From NCBI RefSeq assembly GCF_937616625.2, contig NC_065570.1, positions 53,187,665 to 53,251,664 on the forward strand: a DNA stretch of 64,000 nucleotides. Direction: 5' to 3'. A program made the translations under genes and the position numbers. The notes beneath the pieces were generated by a model. The model was not told where the DNA came from. It ran no database searches and saw nothing but the letters and a program-made list of their open reading frames with translations. Shown here one piece after another: positions 1 through 11,499 of the stretch. Source of the DNA: Mercurialis annua. Its lineage: Eukaryota; Streptophyta; Magnoliopsida; Malpighiales; Euphorbiaceae. Each line of letters begins with the position of its first letter. The stretch's first letter is position 1.

Positions 1-1596
1 GCCTATTGACACCCAATAGGTAGCTTGTTTCCCCCGGATCATATACTAGTTTTCACAATCTATATATGTTCGATAATACGATGTACAAATTCATTTCTAT
101 CGATAAAATACTATAGCATGCGATGTAGTTTAATATTATATTTATAATATAAAAACTATCTATTGCGTAATAATACTCAAAGTAAAGTTTAACTCACAAT
201 GATCGCTATTCCTTATATCCAAACGTAAGCTCCACACGTCATTCACTCTTTTAACTATTCCAGCTCGTCGATCTCGTACCTCGTCGATGTATCCTTTTCC
301 TATTCAAATCATACGTACGTTTAATTCATAAACGTAAACTTAATACTAAAACTCTAAGTTATAAACTTAGGTCAAAACGATCGTATTCCCAATACGACTC
401 TTAGCTTTGGTCGTGTTCTGACACTTAGTCGAGATACTTGTTATATCTCTTTTTAATTAATCGGAGTCCTTAATCGTTTTTAGGATCTAATATTGAAAAT
501 ATCAAAATCCCATTTCTTTATGGCTAAAAGTCCATTTTAGCCCCTCGGGCAAAAAGTCCATTTTAGTCCCTCGCACACCACCACAGGCGTGCGTTCGCAC
601 ACCATGGGTGTGCGATCGCACACCACGTGCGATCTGCACGCAGCCCCCGGAAACAGCGTTTCCGGCTTCCCGTCGTGCTATCTTCCGCCATACACGTATA
701 AAACCTCATTTCCTTCAAAACCCGCAACTTCGTTTTTTCCAAAAACGTTAAAAACGATCCAAAATCATTAAATTCCTAATTATAATCAAAACGGCTATAT
801 ACTCGAATTTTCCACCAAATTCTCAGATTATTACCTTAAAACGATGCTTGATATCGATAGAGAATTCGATTCTGAAGAAATTGCCGCTTGAACTCGATTC
901 GGACGAGAAACGGCGAAACCGCGGCGGATCGTAATCGATCGCCATTTTTCCCTTCACTGAAGCCTTTCCTTCGCTTGCCTTCTTTCATTCTCTGGAATCA
1001 TCTGATTCCTTTCTTTCTTTTATATATATGTTGGCTAATTAGCCACTTTGATCCTTCATTTCTTTAACTTAAACCAATTCTCTTTTAAACTTTCTAATTT
1101 AACCAAACGGTTAAATTATCCTTTTAACTCGATTATCTACGTATTATTTATATCCCAATAAATAATACTACTCCAAAAATAATTATTTCCGTCGATAATC
1201 TTCCAATTTCTATTCTCGAGGCTAAATTGGCTAATTTGCACTTTGGTCCTTGAACTCTTCAAAATTGACAATTTAGCCCAAAATGAATCCGCGTCCAAAT
1301 TTTAAAAGGTCTCCGATTGACCTGAAACTTTTACCACCAATACTATAAAACATTTCGCGGACCGTGGCGAAATAATTCCATTTTCAGACTTAACTGGTTA
1401 AATTACCACTTTAGTCCCTGAACTCTAGTTTGTGACTTTTCTTGACATTTTTCCTTATTTTCTTATTCCATAAACAATTACGTCCTACTCCATATTATCC
1501 TTTTCTTTAATATCCAAAATCTTTATCTCTGCAACTCCAGTCCTTCTCTGCCGGACACGTTGCACTAAACGACACCTGAACTTACGGGGTATTACA
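1..1596 (+). mobile_element. Probable LTR (solo or truncated) of a plant LTR retrotransposon
   Basis: The stretch has no credible coding frame. It contains LTR-like features: a palindrome at 607-624, a short GC-rich block around 590-670, a duplicated 'aaaagtccattttag' motif near 525-560, a TATA-like 'tatatatatg' near 1021-1030, and an end at 'ggggtattaca' (1586-1596) ending in CA as LTRs do. No primer-binding site follows 1596, so it is not an obvious 5' LTR with its body downstream; it could be a 3' LTR whose body lies left of the window, or a solo LTR. The left edge may lie outside the window. The superfamily cannot be assigned from sequence alone. Confidence 0.35.
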
Positions 1597-2195
1597 ATCA
1601 GACTCCTCCTCTTCCGAGGTACTGGCTGTCGGCGTTCGACCGAGATTTTTTTTCGGTAATTTTTTTCGAATTTTTTTAATCCACGTATATTTTTTGAAAA
1701 TTAATTTCCAAATTTTTTTTCCGAAGGATCAGGCTCTTCATCTTCCGAGGTACCCGCTATGCCCGCAACACAAAAAAAAATTCCGATAAATTTTTTTTTT
1801 CTGAATTTTTTTCTAGAGGATCAGGTTCCTCTTTTGAGGTACTTGCAGCCGCAATCCGACTGAAATTTTTTTCTGAAAATTTTTATTCAAAAAAATTTCC
1901 CGGGGGATCTGGCTCCTCTTTCGAGATACCCCATGCAGCCGTTAGACGAAATTTGTTTTCTGAGTAGGAGATTCTAAGATGCCCACCGCCACCCCCCCGT
2001 AAATTTTTTATTTTTATAATTTTTTCTAAAAAAAGAATTCCAAATTTTTTGAAAAAACAAAATCTGTTAGAGGGCTGTGGCGGATACCTAAAAAGAGGAG
2101 CAGGTCCCTCCTGAGAATTTTTTTTTTTATCGGAGGGCGGCGGCAAATACCTCTGAAGAGGAGGAGCTAGCAAGCTCCTTTTTCGTGAAAACAAA
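1597..2195. repeat. Degenerate tandem array with 'GGATCAGGCTCCTC..GAGGTAC' core
   Basis: A core resembling 'tcaggctcctcttccgaggta' recurs near 1598, 1728, 1810 and 1904, each followed by a G/C-rich stretch and then a run of T/A. It appears in inverted form near 2088-2115 and 2145-2180. Spacing is irregular, roughly 80-120 bp. A 103-codon open frame on the minus strand is a by-product of the repeat and shows no domain. Confidence 0.6.
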
Positions 2196-2982
2196 GTTTG
2201 GAAATTTTATTTTGTAAAATTTTAAAAATTTATTCGGATTAATTTTAAAAAATATTTAAAAATAATTTAATAAAATTGGAAAATTTTTGTTTTGAAAAAT
2301 TATTTCTTTCAAAATTTCGGTTTGGTTTTATTTTAAAAGAACGAAATATAATTGTTCAGATAAATATAATTTTATAAAAATTTTGTTTTTCGGTTCGATT
2401 TTGAACATAAAAAATTTAGTTAAATTATAATATAAACCAAACCAAAAAAATTAACCGGTGCAATATTTTTAAAAAAAATTATTACTTTTAAAGTTTTGAT
2501 TCTTTTTTATTTAAAAAAAAAGTTTGGTTCGATGTAAAAAAAGATACATTTTTTGAATTATTATTTAAAAAATAGATTTTTTTTTAAAAAATAGAAAACT
2601 TAAAATTAATTATTATATATATTAAGAGTTCAAATTTTTTTGTTCATCCAAATAATGGATTTGAAATTCATGAATTTGAAATGTAGAATTTGAAATGTAA
2701 AATTTGAAATTCAAATTCTAAATTCAAATCCATGTATCCAAACACACTTTTAAGAACTATAAAATGTCCATTAATTTATAGTTCTCTAAATAATGTAATC
2801 GGGAGCGGCTCCCTTTAAATTTTTAAATTTTAAATTTCTAATTTTTCTTCATTATATTGTTGGATTTACATCTAGGTCCATACATCAAACTAAACTATCA
2901 ATCTGATCTGGATTAACCCAAAACTTATTTTAATTTGGTGATTTTTGTGTAAAGTGTGGTTTTTGAGTTTGTTTTAGGGTTA
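2196..2982. other. AT-rich intergenic DNA, no gene seen
   Basis: Long A/T homopolymer runs. At 2640-2740 there is a run of 'aatttgaaat' and 'aaattcaaat' motifs in both orientations, resembling the terminal part of a MITE, but no target duplication could be recognised. No coding potential. Confidence 0.5.
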
Positions 2983-3752
2983 AGCACACAAATAACCCAA
3001 ATGGTCCCCTTTCTTTCATAAATACATCAGCTAATAAATAAATGCAAAAATCTCTCACAATAAAAAAATAGTTTTCATAAATACATAAAATCACCAAACA
3101 TAGAGGTTTTCATTAAAAATAGGACAAAATTACCCTTCTTTAAGAATCCACATTTACAAGATTTGTAAATATCGCTGGCTTCATCATCTCATTCAAGAGG
3201 CGGCGAGAATCTTCTAGAAACGGCAACGACGATCTCCTAGAAGTGGCAGCGGCGATCTCCATTCCTCTGCTCCACTATCCTTCCTTTCTCTGCTCCGATG
3301 TCCTTCGCTCCTCTACTCTATTGTCCTTTGTTCCGCCGTTCCGCCAAACCTTTGTCCATCCACTTCGTCGTTCCACTGCTCCTCCGTTCTATCGTTTTTC
3401 ATCAATGTTGGTGCTGGCATCGTTGGTGCCTCTCGCTCACACTATCAGAAAGGTAATAATAACTCATTTTTTTATTATTTTTCATATTTCTTTTCATTTT
3501 GTTTTAACTTTTGCTTTAGCCTGTAGATTCAACATATTTTTTATTGGCATTTATGATCTAGTAAGCTTTTGTTTGAAAGAATGAATCTTTGCCAATCCTT
3601 TTGAATTCTTAATGCATTTTAAATTTCTTAGTAGTTATCAATGTTGATACAATTTGTGATCTGAGTTAACTCTAATTTTTGATAAATTTTTTGTTGTTGA
3701 CTAACATTGTAAAAAGACATTTAGAATTATACAGGTTAAATGATGTGTATAT

Positions 3753-3838
3753 GTCCTTGTTGTTTATTGCGAGAATAGTCTAAGCTGATTGTTTTCTTGT
3801 TGTTTATTGCGAGAATAGTCTAAGCTGATTCTTTTCTT
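3753..3838 (+). repeat. 40-bp direct tandem duplication
   Basis: A 40-bp segment starting 'tccttgttgtttattgcgag' is repeated immediately, with the second copy starting at about 3795. The copies differ at only one or two bases, so the duplication is recent. Confidence 0.8.
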
Positions 3839-4749
3839 GTTGTATTGGATTTTGCTTATCAGCTAACCTATGTTATATATCTGTATGATTATCTAAGTGT
3901 AACATGTATCATCATGGAATTTATTGAATTTGGTGCATCCAAAGGCAATCAGGTGGATGGTAAAACTTTAATTGGCTTATTGTGGTATTATCACATTATA
4001 CTTGTAGGACTAAATTGTTTGCTTGTGGCGGTCTGTCTTAGGAAGGAAGCTTGTTGAAATGCATAAAGCTGGAAAATTTCAAAAAGGTTTTGGATTTGAT
4101 GTTGAAAATACAATTGGCTGGTGGAAATTTTTAGGTACTATCATTCCTATCATTGTTTGGCATGTTATTAATGGAAATTTAAATAACTTGATGCTTAACT
4201 TTTTTTTTGAATTTGTTTAGTTCTAATACCTCTATTGGTGATTTTTTTATTGAGTGTGTGAATAAAAAAGTTATACTGGAGCAAAATTCCATGTCAATGA
4301 GAAATATTGATCCAGAAGAAGCAAAGTTGTGGTCTCTAATATGCATCAAGACAAGGCTCCCATTCCTGATGGGTTAAACCCCGAGTTTTTATTCAGAAAT
4401 ATTATTTGGTTATACCATATAATAACTCTGTAGCATTTCAAGATGGATTCCATTCCAATCTTGATTATGGCATACTGCCATGTATATTCAATGTGAATAT
4501 TGAGAATCAACTCTTGTTGGTTGTGTTATTGATTTTTAAAATATTGGATTACATGTTTTGGTTCATGTTCTCTGTTTCGTCAAAAATAATAAATCATCTG
4601 GTTGATTTTCGGTTGATTTTTGGTTGATATTTAATTTATCTTTAATTGGCATTTGATTAATCTTTAGTTGATATTTGTTTGTTTAATCTTTAATTGACAT
4701 TTAGTTAATCTATAAACACAAAAAAATTCAAATGTACTAAAAATTAATA

Positions 4750-6000
4750 TAATATTTTAAACATAAAATATATGGTTAATCTTCGGTTGACATTTAGTTG
4801 ATCTTCGGTTGAATTTGGTTGATCTTTAAAATTGGTAAATTTATATAATAATAGTTTTAACAAATTAAAGTGAATTCGTCAAAACAATAGAAATCGTCAC
4901 TTGTCAATATTAAGAAGTGAAAAAAATGATAATAATAGTTTTAACAAATTAAAGTGAATTCGTCAAAACAATAGAAATCGTCACTTGTCAATATTAAAAA
5001 GTGAAAAAAATGATAATAATAGTTTAAAAATGTGTTGTGAGAAAAGTTTTGGATTCGAATCTCACTAAGAGTAAAATTATTTCTTATTTAATTTTTTTAA
5101 TATTTTACCACAACTGTTGACCGGACGTCGCGGTTGATATTTTACATGTAGACATTAAATTTAAATGAAATTGGTAAGAAATTTCAATAACTAATATTTT
5201 AATAAATAAATTTCGTTAAAGACAATAAAAATATTTGGTTGATCGTCGGTAGATATTAAGTTGACATTTAGTTGATTTACGGTTGACATTTAGTTGATTT
5301 ATAGTTGACATTTAATTGATCTTTACAAAGTGGTAAAATTTTAAAATAACGGCTTCAACAAATTTAAGCGAACTCGTCAAAACAGTAAAAATCGTCACTT
5401 GTCAACATTAAGAAATGAAAAAAATAGATAATAATAGTTTTAAAATGTGTCGCGGAAGAATTTTTGAATTCGAATCCCACTGAGAGCAAAATGATATTTT
5501 ATTTTATTTTTTTTAAGTATTTTATCACAAATGTTGATCGACCACTGCAGATGACATTTTACATGTAGAGATCAAATTTAACTTGATTTTAAATTTATAT
5601 GTGAGTGATAATAAATTATAATAACTAATATTTAAATAAATAAATTTTGCCAAAGATAATGAAAATATTTGGTTGACATTCGGTTGATTTATGGTTGACA
5701 TGTAGTTGAATTTTAGTTGACATTTGGTTGATTTATGGTTGACATGTAGTTGATTTTTGATTGATCTTTTATTGACATTTGTTTGATCTTTACAATTTGA
5801 AAAATTATAAAATAAGAATTTCAACAGATTAAAACAAATCCGTCAAAACAGTAGAAATCAACGTTTGTCAACATTAAAAAGGGAAAAATAGTAATAATTG
5901 TCTAGAAATGTAGTGCGAAAGAAAAAAAAATTTTGATATTTGGTTGACATTTAGTTGATTTTCAGTTGATTAGTAGTTGATTTTAAGTTGACATTTAATT
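4750..6000. repeat. Higher-order tandem repeat, period about 412-465 bp, with embedded GTTGA-rich minisatellite
   Basis: Matching landmarks recur: 'caacaaattaaag' at 4861 and 4945 (an 84-bp local duplication), 'caacaaatttaag' at 5357 and 'caacagattaaaac' near 5822; 'atgtgttgtgagaaaag' at 5031 and 'atgtgtcgcggaagaa' at 5445; the Cys-free 'gttgaccg' block near 5116 and 5530. Each unit has a variable-length block of 'ggttgacatttagttgatt' monomers, a 'cgtcaaaacagtagaaatcg' block, and a 'ttcgaatcccactgagag' block. The third unit is incomplete. Stop codons interrupt all frames, so this is noncoding repeat DNA. Confidence 0.75.
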
Positions 6001-6349
6001 TATATTATAAATTAGTCATATTACAAAAAAAAACACTTATTGGCCTTATATAGAACATGGTCAAAAATATAAATTTAACAGATTTAGAAAAGTAAAACCA
6101 ATAAACAAACAAACACCCACTTGACTTTAAAAGAAATCATAAATCTATTAGAATAAAAATCACACCAAAAAAAAGAATAAAATGCAAATGATAAAGATAT
6201 AAGGTTAATTTAAACAAACATCCAACATTTGCATATTTATAATTAGTAAGATTGTCTTTACAGATCATAACAATTGATTTTCTTTGTTTTTTCAAAGAAA
6301 CACTAAAACAACAAACAATTAAGATCCAAACCAGCAGTACCCTTCACTA

Positions 6350-6850
6350 CTCATAACCATCTTATCTCTTTGCCAAATTGGATCTAAAATTGCAGGATGC
6401 TCTTTATACCATATTCTACTCGTATTCTACTCCGTTATTGCATCCAATTCATGGGCTATCTGGTTTTCTTCTCTGTGAGTAAAGCACCAAAGAAATTGAT
6501 CAAAGCTACTCGCTAAAATATGTAGTTCCTTAATAAGATCGTCTAACTCATTTAAACAGTCTGCTTCATAATTCAAAGCAAAAATAAGTTAGCCATTGCC
6601 ACTCTTCACAATTAACTTCGAACAACCACAATCCTTCGCAAGTTGCAGTACCAACATAGCTTCTTCTTTGGCAGAAATTATATCAATACAGTTTTCAATC
6701 AGCTTCTTGTTGCATCCATCATATTCCCATCTGCATTTCAGATAATACTCCCAAGACAACGCAAACCATCAGAAGCTTTCCCCGCATCCGAGTTGAGTTT
6801 TATCCAACCAACGGTTGGCCGCTTCCACGTTATACCCGGTTTTTCATTTT
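6350..6850 (-). pseudogene. RNase H-like (RVT_3) domain pseudogene
   Basis: Read on the minus strand, fragments of a plant RNase H-like domain appear in shifting frames: 'WKRPTVGWIKLNSDAGKASD' near the start (about 6790-6840), 'KKKLCWYCNL/AKEEAMLVLQLAKDCG' in the middle, then 'EADCLNELDDLIKELHILAS' and 'FLWCFTHREENQIAHELDA' near 6440-6540. The order matches the family: the first Asp strand, the helix with A-E, then 'HxxREEN..AHELA'. Stops and frameshifts make it non-functional. Such domains occur in LINE 3' regions and in stand-alone plant 'RNase H protein' genes; which source applies here cannot be told. Confidence 0.6.
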
Positions 6851-7545
6851 GATGCTCCCATCCTTTGTTAGCTTCCTAATACTATGAGAACACATTACCA
6901 CACAACTTCAGAATTTGCTCATAACATGGACCGGAATCCAAAGATCATCATGAAAATGATTGAATATCAACAAAAATACTATCAATAGATCTTATCATCT
7001 AATTAAAACCCTCTACTATTCCTGTATTATGTATACAAAACTATCAATCTATATTTTCAGATTTATTTTCGGTAACAACCAAACAGAAAGAAGGAGAGGA
7101 AACAAATAAGAAGATTAAAAGCAAAACCAAAAGATTCCTAAAAAAATTGAAAAGAGATTAGAGGCTTGCCTTTTGAGAAAATCCAAACAATGATTGTTCC
7201 TCATTTTCTGGGATGTTATAGATTTAATTGATTTGGCCTAATCGAGAAAGAGCTTGATTGAGATTAGACGGAAGGTTTTTGGTTGATTGCGGCAGTCATC
7301 GGTGGTCGTCAGAGCATAAACGGAAGTCATGGACGGTCGTCGGAGCATGTGATATGGTTAGCGACAGTGGTAGAGTTTGAATGTTGGATCTTTGCCTTGG
7401 CTTGAGGATAACAGGGATAAAAAGGGAAAAAAAATATTTTGAGGTATAAATGAAAAGATAAAAAATAAAATGAGAGATTTCTGCACATAATATTTTTTTG
7501 AGTCGCTAATGTATACTTTTATAGAAATTGAGATATAGGGTTTAA

Positions 7546-8489
7546 TTTAATTTACTCTTTGTTTTATATGTTTATTATCGCTAAGCCAAATCGACCGAAA
7601 ATTTAATTTTTTTAAAAATATTATTTTTATTAATATTTATGTTTATAAGTAAATACTATAATCTAGTTGGATAGAATATTCGGTAATAAAGTATATGGAA
7701 ACAACTTCAGATAGTATAAGCGTTTAATAGCAAACTAACAAACTTATGTTTAATTTTTTCCATAAGCATTCTTTCCTTCCCAATTATAAAAAGGTACACG
7801 TAAACAACTTCACATTAGGCTCATTCAAGGTGTACCCCAACTTGCAAAAGCTCGGGAAACAATGCGACTTGTGACTCAGATTCCTAAAACTGATTGAGAT
7901 ATAACGATACAGTGAAATCTGAGTCAAAGGTACAAAAAATAACCTTACCCGACGACAAAAGATAATCCCCTGAACGATAAGGGGCCCCAAAACAGACTGA
8001 AATGTTAAACGCTACTTTACTCCAAATCCAAGAATGCATAGACTACCATAGTTATAATCTATATGCATTTACGAAAATGCAAGCAACTCTGCTCCAATAG
8101 CAAAACCAAGCCGCCTTTCTGGCAACCCAAATAGTCACACAATGCCTCAGACTTGAGTACCACCAACGACGAGTTATACCAACAAGCAACGTTTAGAGAA
8201 CAGACAAGTTTGTTTCTTGGATAAATTCTTAAGACTGCTCGGGATTGGAAGAGGGACAAACAATATCGCAAGCCTCTGTAGGAATTAAGTAGAATTGTCG
8301 AGCACCCTTAATAAAGAGACCTTAATCAAAGGAAAGGACATCGATAAAAAGAAAGATGATAGAGAGCATCCACAAGTTAGATGCCGACTCCAATTGGAGA
8401 CAGACTCTGGATTGAGATATATCCAACAGGGTGACATACGAGATTGAAAAACTAAAGGCAGGAAAAAGAAAAACAAGGGCGACATGATA
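7546..8489. other. Noncoding region upstream of the Gypsy relic
   Basis: No gene is supported; short minus-strand frames show no domain. It has higher GC than the preceding DNA and a small hairpin-like 'cccctgaacgataagggg' (7967-7984). It may be the LTR or leader of the Gypsy relic that begins near 8490, but no LTR boundary is recognisable. Confidence 0.35.
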
Positions 8490-10330
8490 CCTGCAAATCG
8501 GCTCCCCCTTGGCTCGAGAAATCAGAGATGGACCTTTCCCAACTAAGTATAAAATCCCTCAATTAAATAATTATGATGGAAAGGGTGACCCAATGACCTA
8601 CCCAACATGTTTTCAGGTCACCATGAGGGTGCAAAGCATATATAGGCATCAGTTTGCAAAATAATCCTAACAACACTGAACGGATTGACACAAAAGTTAT
8701 ACTGAAGTTTAAAAAGAGGTCCTTAACAGTTTTTATGAACAAGCTACAACCTTTAGAACACATTCTGCAGTAAGCATACAGAGAGAGAAAAAAAATGTTA
8801 TCGAAAGCCTGGAGAAAGCTTGAAAAGCTTTACGACAAGGTTCAATAATTAAGAAACAATAGTTGAGGATCTAAATGACGACACTGCAATTGACACAATA
8901 CAAGACAACACCACTGTGTTAGCCTTAAGAGACAATTTAATTGTAAATCTGGTGTACAGCTACACCCAATTGGATCAAACATGGAATTACATCAACCTAG
9001 ATAACGAGCAAACAGAGAAAGATTGTTAGCTCAGCAGGACAAAGCTCGACACCTCGCCTTTTTTTCTTCTCTGAATAACAAAGGAAATGACAAATATGAA
9101 TTGAGGGATTAATGCCCATACCAAGGAAGGGATACAAGGCCAACTCCCAGGCCAAAAATGAGAAAGGAAGATAGATAATGTGCCCCATTAAACAAATCTT
9201 GGTCCAATATAATATACACATGCAGGCACCTAAAACGAGAGATTTATCGTCTTATTCAGCATTGATCGGATGAAAGAATATTGTAGCTCATGAACCAAGA
9301 AACAAAGGAGGCCGGAGAGAAGGAAATTTCCGTCGGAGCCAAGTGACAACAGGGAAGGAGAACCCTAAAAGCCAAAAAATAGAATGAGGCGGAGTAATTA
9401 ATACAATAAGGAGAGGAATTGTTGGCCATGAATATAAAAGAGGAAGAAAGAAGAAGCAAAAAATGATCGTGTAAGTATTAGAAACCAAACCATTATCTGA
9501 AGTATCTTTTAGGGCCAAGGATGGTGCAAGGATGGAATTCTCCCATCAGGATGTATTAGTAGTGTTAGGTTTAGCGGAATTCTTTTGAGTAAAAAGGATG
9601 TTGGTAAATAATATGCTAGCAAGTTTACATAGCGTTGGGCTGCTCGGTCCTAAATCTCAAACCAGTCTCCACATCTTTAGTCAGTTTGGGAGGAACACTG
9701 TCAGACGAGAAGAAGCGTCTGAATTAACCTTAAAACTTGGAGAGGAGAGCAGTGAAGCAGAGGGAGGCCTAAAAGGAGCAACAAATGAAAACAAAAGCAT
9801 TATTCATTGTGGTAGACATACTGTTGGCTTACAACACAATCATGAGGAGACCAATATTGTACACCATGCATGAAAATTCTCATAATGGTCACGCTAAAAG
9901 AAAATCAAAAGGTAGCAAGGTAATGCTACCGGGTGCGTATGAGGTACCATCCATATAAATAACAGAGGTTATGAATGATGATGAATGAGAACTAAAGGTA
10001 GAGCCGCATGGTGAACTAGAAGAGAGAGAACTAGAAGGATATATCCCCAAAATAGTAAAGGCGGAGCAGGATTACCAAAGAAAGGAAAAGTAGAGATATT
10101 AGGGGTGCTAAAGAAAAACAAAGACGACTTTACCGACAGTCTAGATAAAGGGGGTTGACCCAAGTGTTGTATTCTACAGGCTGAATGGATCCAGAATGCA
10201 AGCCAATGAAGCAAAAAAAAGAGGATGTTTGTTATGGAGAGGCATATTCCATCAGAGACGAGATAAAAAGCTCATGGATGCCAGCTTCATCAGGATGGTA
10301 AATTATCTATAGTGGCTCTCCAATGCAGTA
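8490..10330 (+). pseudogene. Decayed Ty3/Gypsy retrotransposon: gag, protease and start of RT
   Basis: Three blocks lie in the order of a Gypsy polyprotein. Near 8500-8640 the frame reads 'REIRDGPFPTKYKIPQLNNY' followed by DGKGDP, typical of the start of plant gag. At 8800-9000 there are gag C-terminal remnants (VIESLEKAW, LVYSYTQLDQTWNYIN). Near 9400-9870 come an INTI-like glycine-rich block, 'FSHQDVLVVLGL', 'RMLVNNMLASLHSVGLLG' and 'FGRNTVRREEASELTLKLGE', matching the retropepsin region, with the catalytic D(S/T)G changed to N-N-M. Near 10080-10330 'LKKNKDDFTDSLDKGG' and pieces like 'DPECKPMKQKKRM' match the linker into reverse transcriptase. Many stops and frameshifts; no integrase or RNase H portion was seen. 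It is a dead, 3'-truncated element. Confidence 0.65.
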
Positions 10331-11499
10331 TTGATCAATGTATTTGCATGGACGGAAGGACATTATTTGGATGAGATTGATATTGTAGGATCCCAACATG
10401 AACATTGTTTAGTACATGGATTCAATTGTTAAAAGTGTGAAAGTGCAGGGACCCAAATATACGTTAAGCCAAAAAACATCTTACTAATTAATCCGAGTTT
10501 ATTATCTAGCATTGTCTTGTTCTTCCTTTTCCATATTTTGGTACCTAAACAAAGGAAATCGTTGTACTTCACTATGAGCAACAAAGAAAAATAAATTATA
10601 TGGCACAGAGAATCGCGAGTTGAGAGTGAGACTTAAACCATTGGCATACCTCTAATAAGACATCATAATTATCAAATGAATACAGCTCAATACAATAGCC
10701 ACTTCGTAATCACTGACCACATATACAGACTAAAAGCTATGAAAATTGCAGGACCTGCATATTATATTTTTATCATTTTATGTTTTTACACTCAAGACTC
10801 ATCATGAGTACTGAGAGAGGGTCCTATACTGAACTTCTCATCATTATTAGTAACCTGCTACAATTAGCGCACACAAGGACAAATAGAATAAGCTTATTTG
10901 TGAGATCAATAAGATACCTCAGGCCAGCGGAACGGTCAACACGCAGAAAGCTCTAATTAAAATGAAAGAGAAGCCCGCATTTTAATTAATTGATCTTGAA
11001 TTTATTGAGTTATCACGGTGATTTTCTCATTCTGCCATTTAGTAATAATATTTTCTGTTTATTGAAAATAATAATAATAAAAAGGGTTTAACTGATGGAA
11101 AGATGAAAGAAACATAAATATCAATGATTTTAAAGATAAAAAATTGAATAGAAGCAGTTAGAGAACAAGGGAGGCGTAAATCTGTAAAATAATAAGACAC
11201 AAAGCATAAAAGTGTTGAGCAAGAAGAAATGAAGGTATATTTGAAATAAAACTAAAAAAGAACGTAGAGGATGTAAATTCCTCTAATGTAAAGGTGAATG
11301 TAAATCTCGCCTTTGTCTTTTGTAGGTCTTCTTTCACATAATTCTACGCTAGTTGGTAAATATTTTAAACAGTTTGAGTTTAAAGCCACAGAATACAAGA
11401 TACAAATACAATAGTTTGGTGTGGTAAGAAACTCTCTTCAGCAAAGCATCAAATTTCAACACTGAACATAAATAACATTGGCCTTACTAACTGAGAAGT
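10331..11499. other. Intergenic DNA downstream of PEX4, no gene seen
   Basis: The left part may be further decayed retroelement DNA. The right part (about 11,280-11,499) should include the 3' UTR of PEX4, which is transcribed leftwards and stops at 11,500. No domain, RNA gene or terminal repeat was recognised. Confidence 0.4.

Larger units (their letters stand above)
2983..7545. mobile_element. Candidate MULE-like element with decayed long inverted ends
   Basis: The left end (about 2983-3140) and the reverse complement of the right end (about 7440-7545) align in blocks: both carry an 'ataaata/ataaaag' block, then an 'atcagct/attagcg' block, then 'tgcaaaaatctctcac' against 'tgcagaaatctctcat', then a T/A-rich tail. 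This looks like long, diverged terminal inverted repeats, as in Mutator-like elements. Just inside each end the base composition rises (3180-3440; 7260-7380), as if captured 5' gene pieces face inward. The interior holds a large tandem array (4750-6000) and an RNase H relic. No transposase frame was recognised and no clear 9-bp target duplication was found. Confidence 0.4.

Noticed and set aside
3243..3584. 113-codon frame in the MULE-like region
   Set aside because: It has a pyrimidine-rich Ser/Pro start and then a hydrophobic A/T-driven tail, with no domain; possibly part of a captured leader but not a supported gene.
9598..9873. 91-codon frame as an independent gene
   Set aside because: Its residues align with the Gypsy protease region, so it belongs to the relic.
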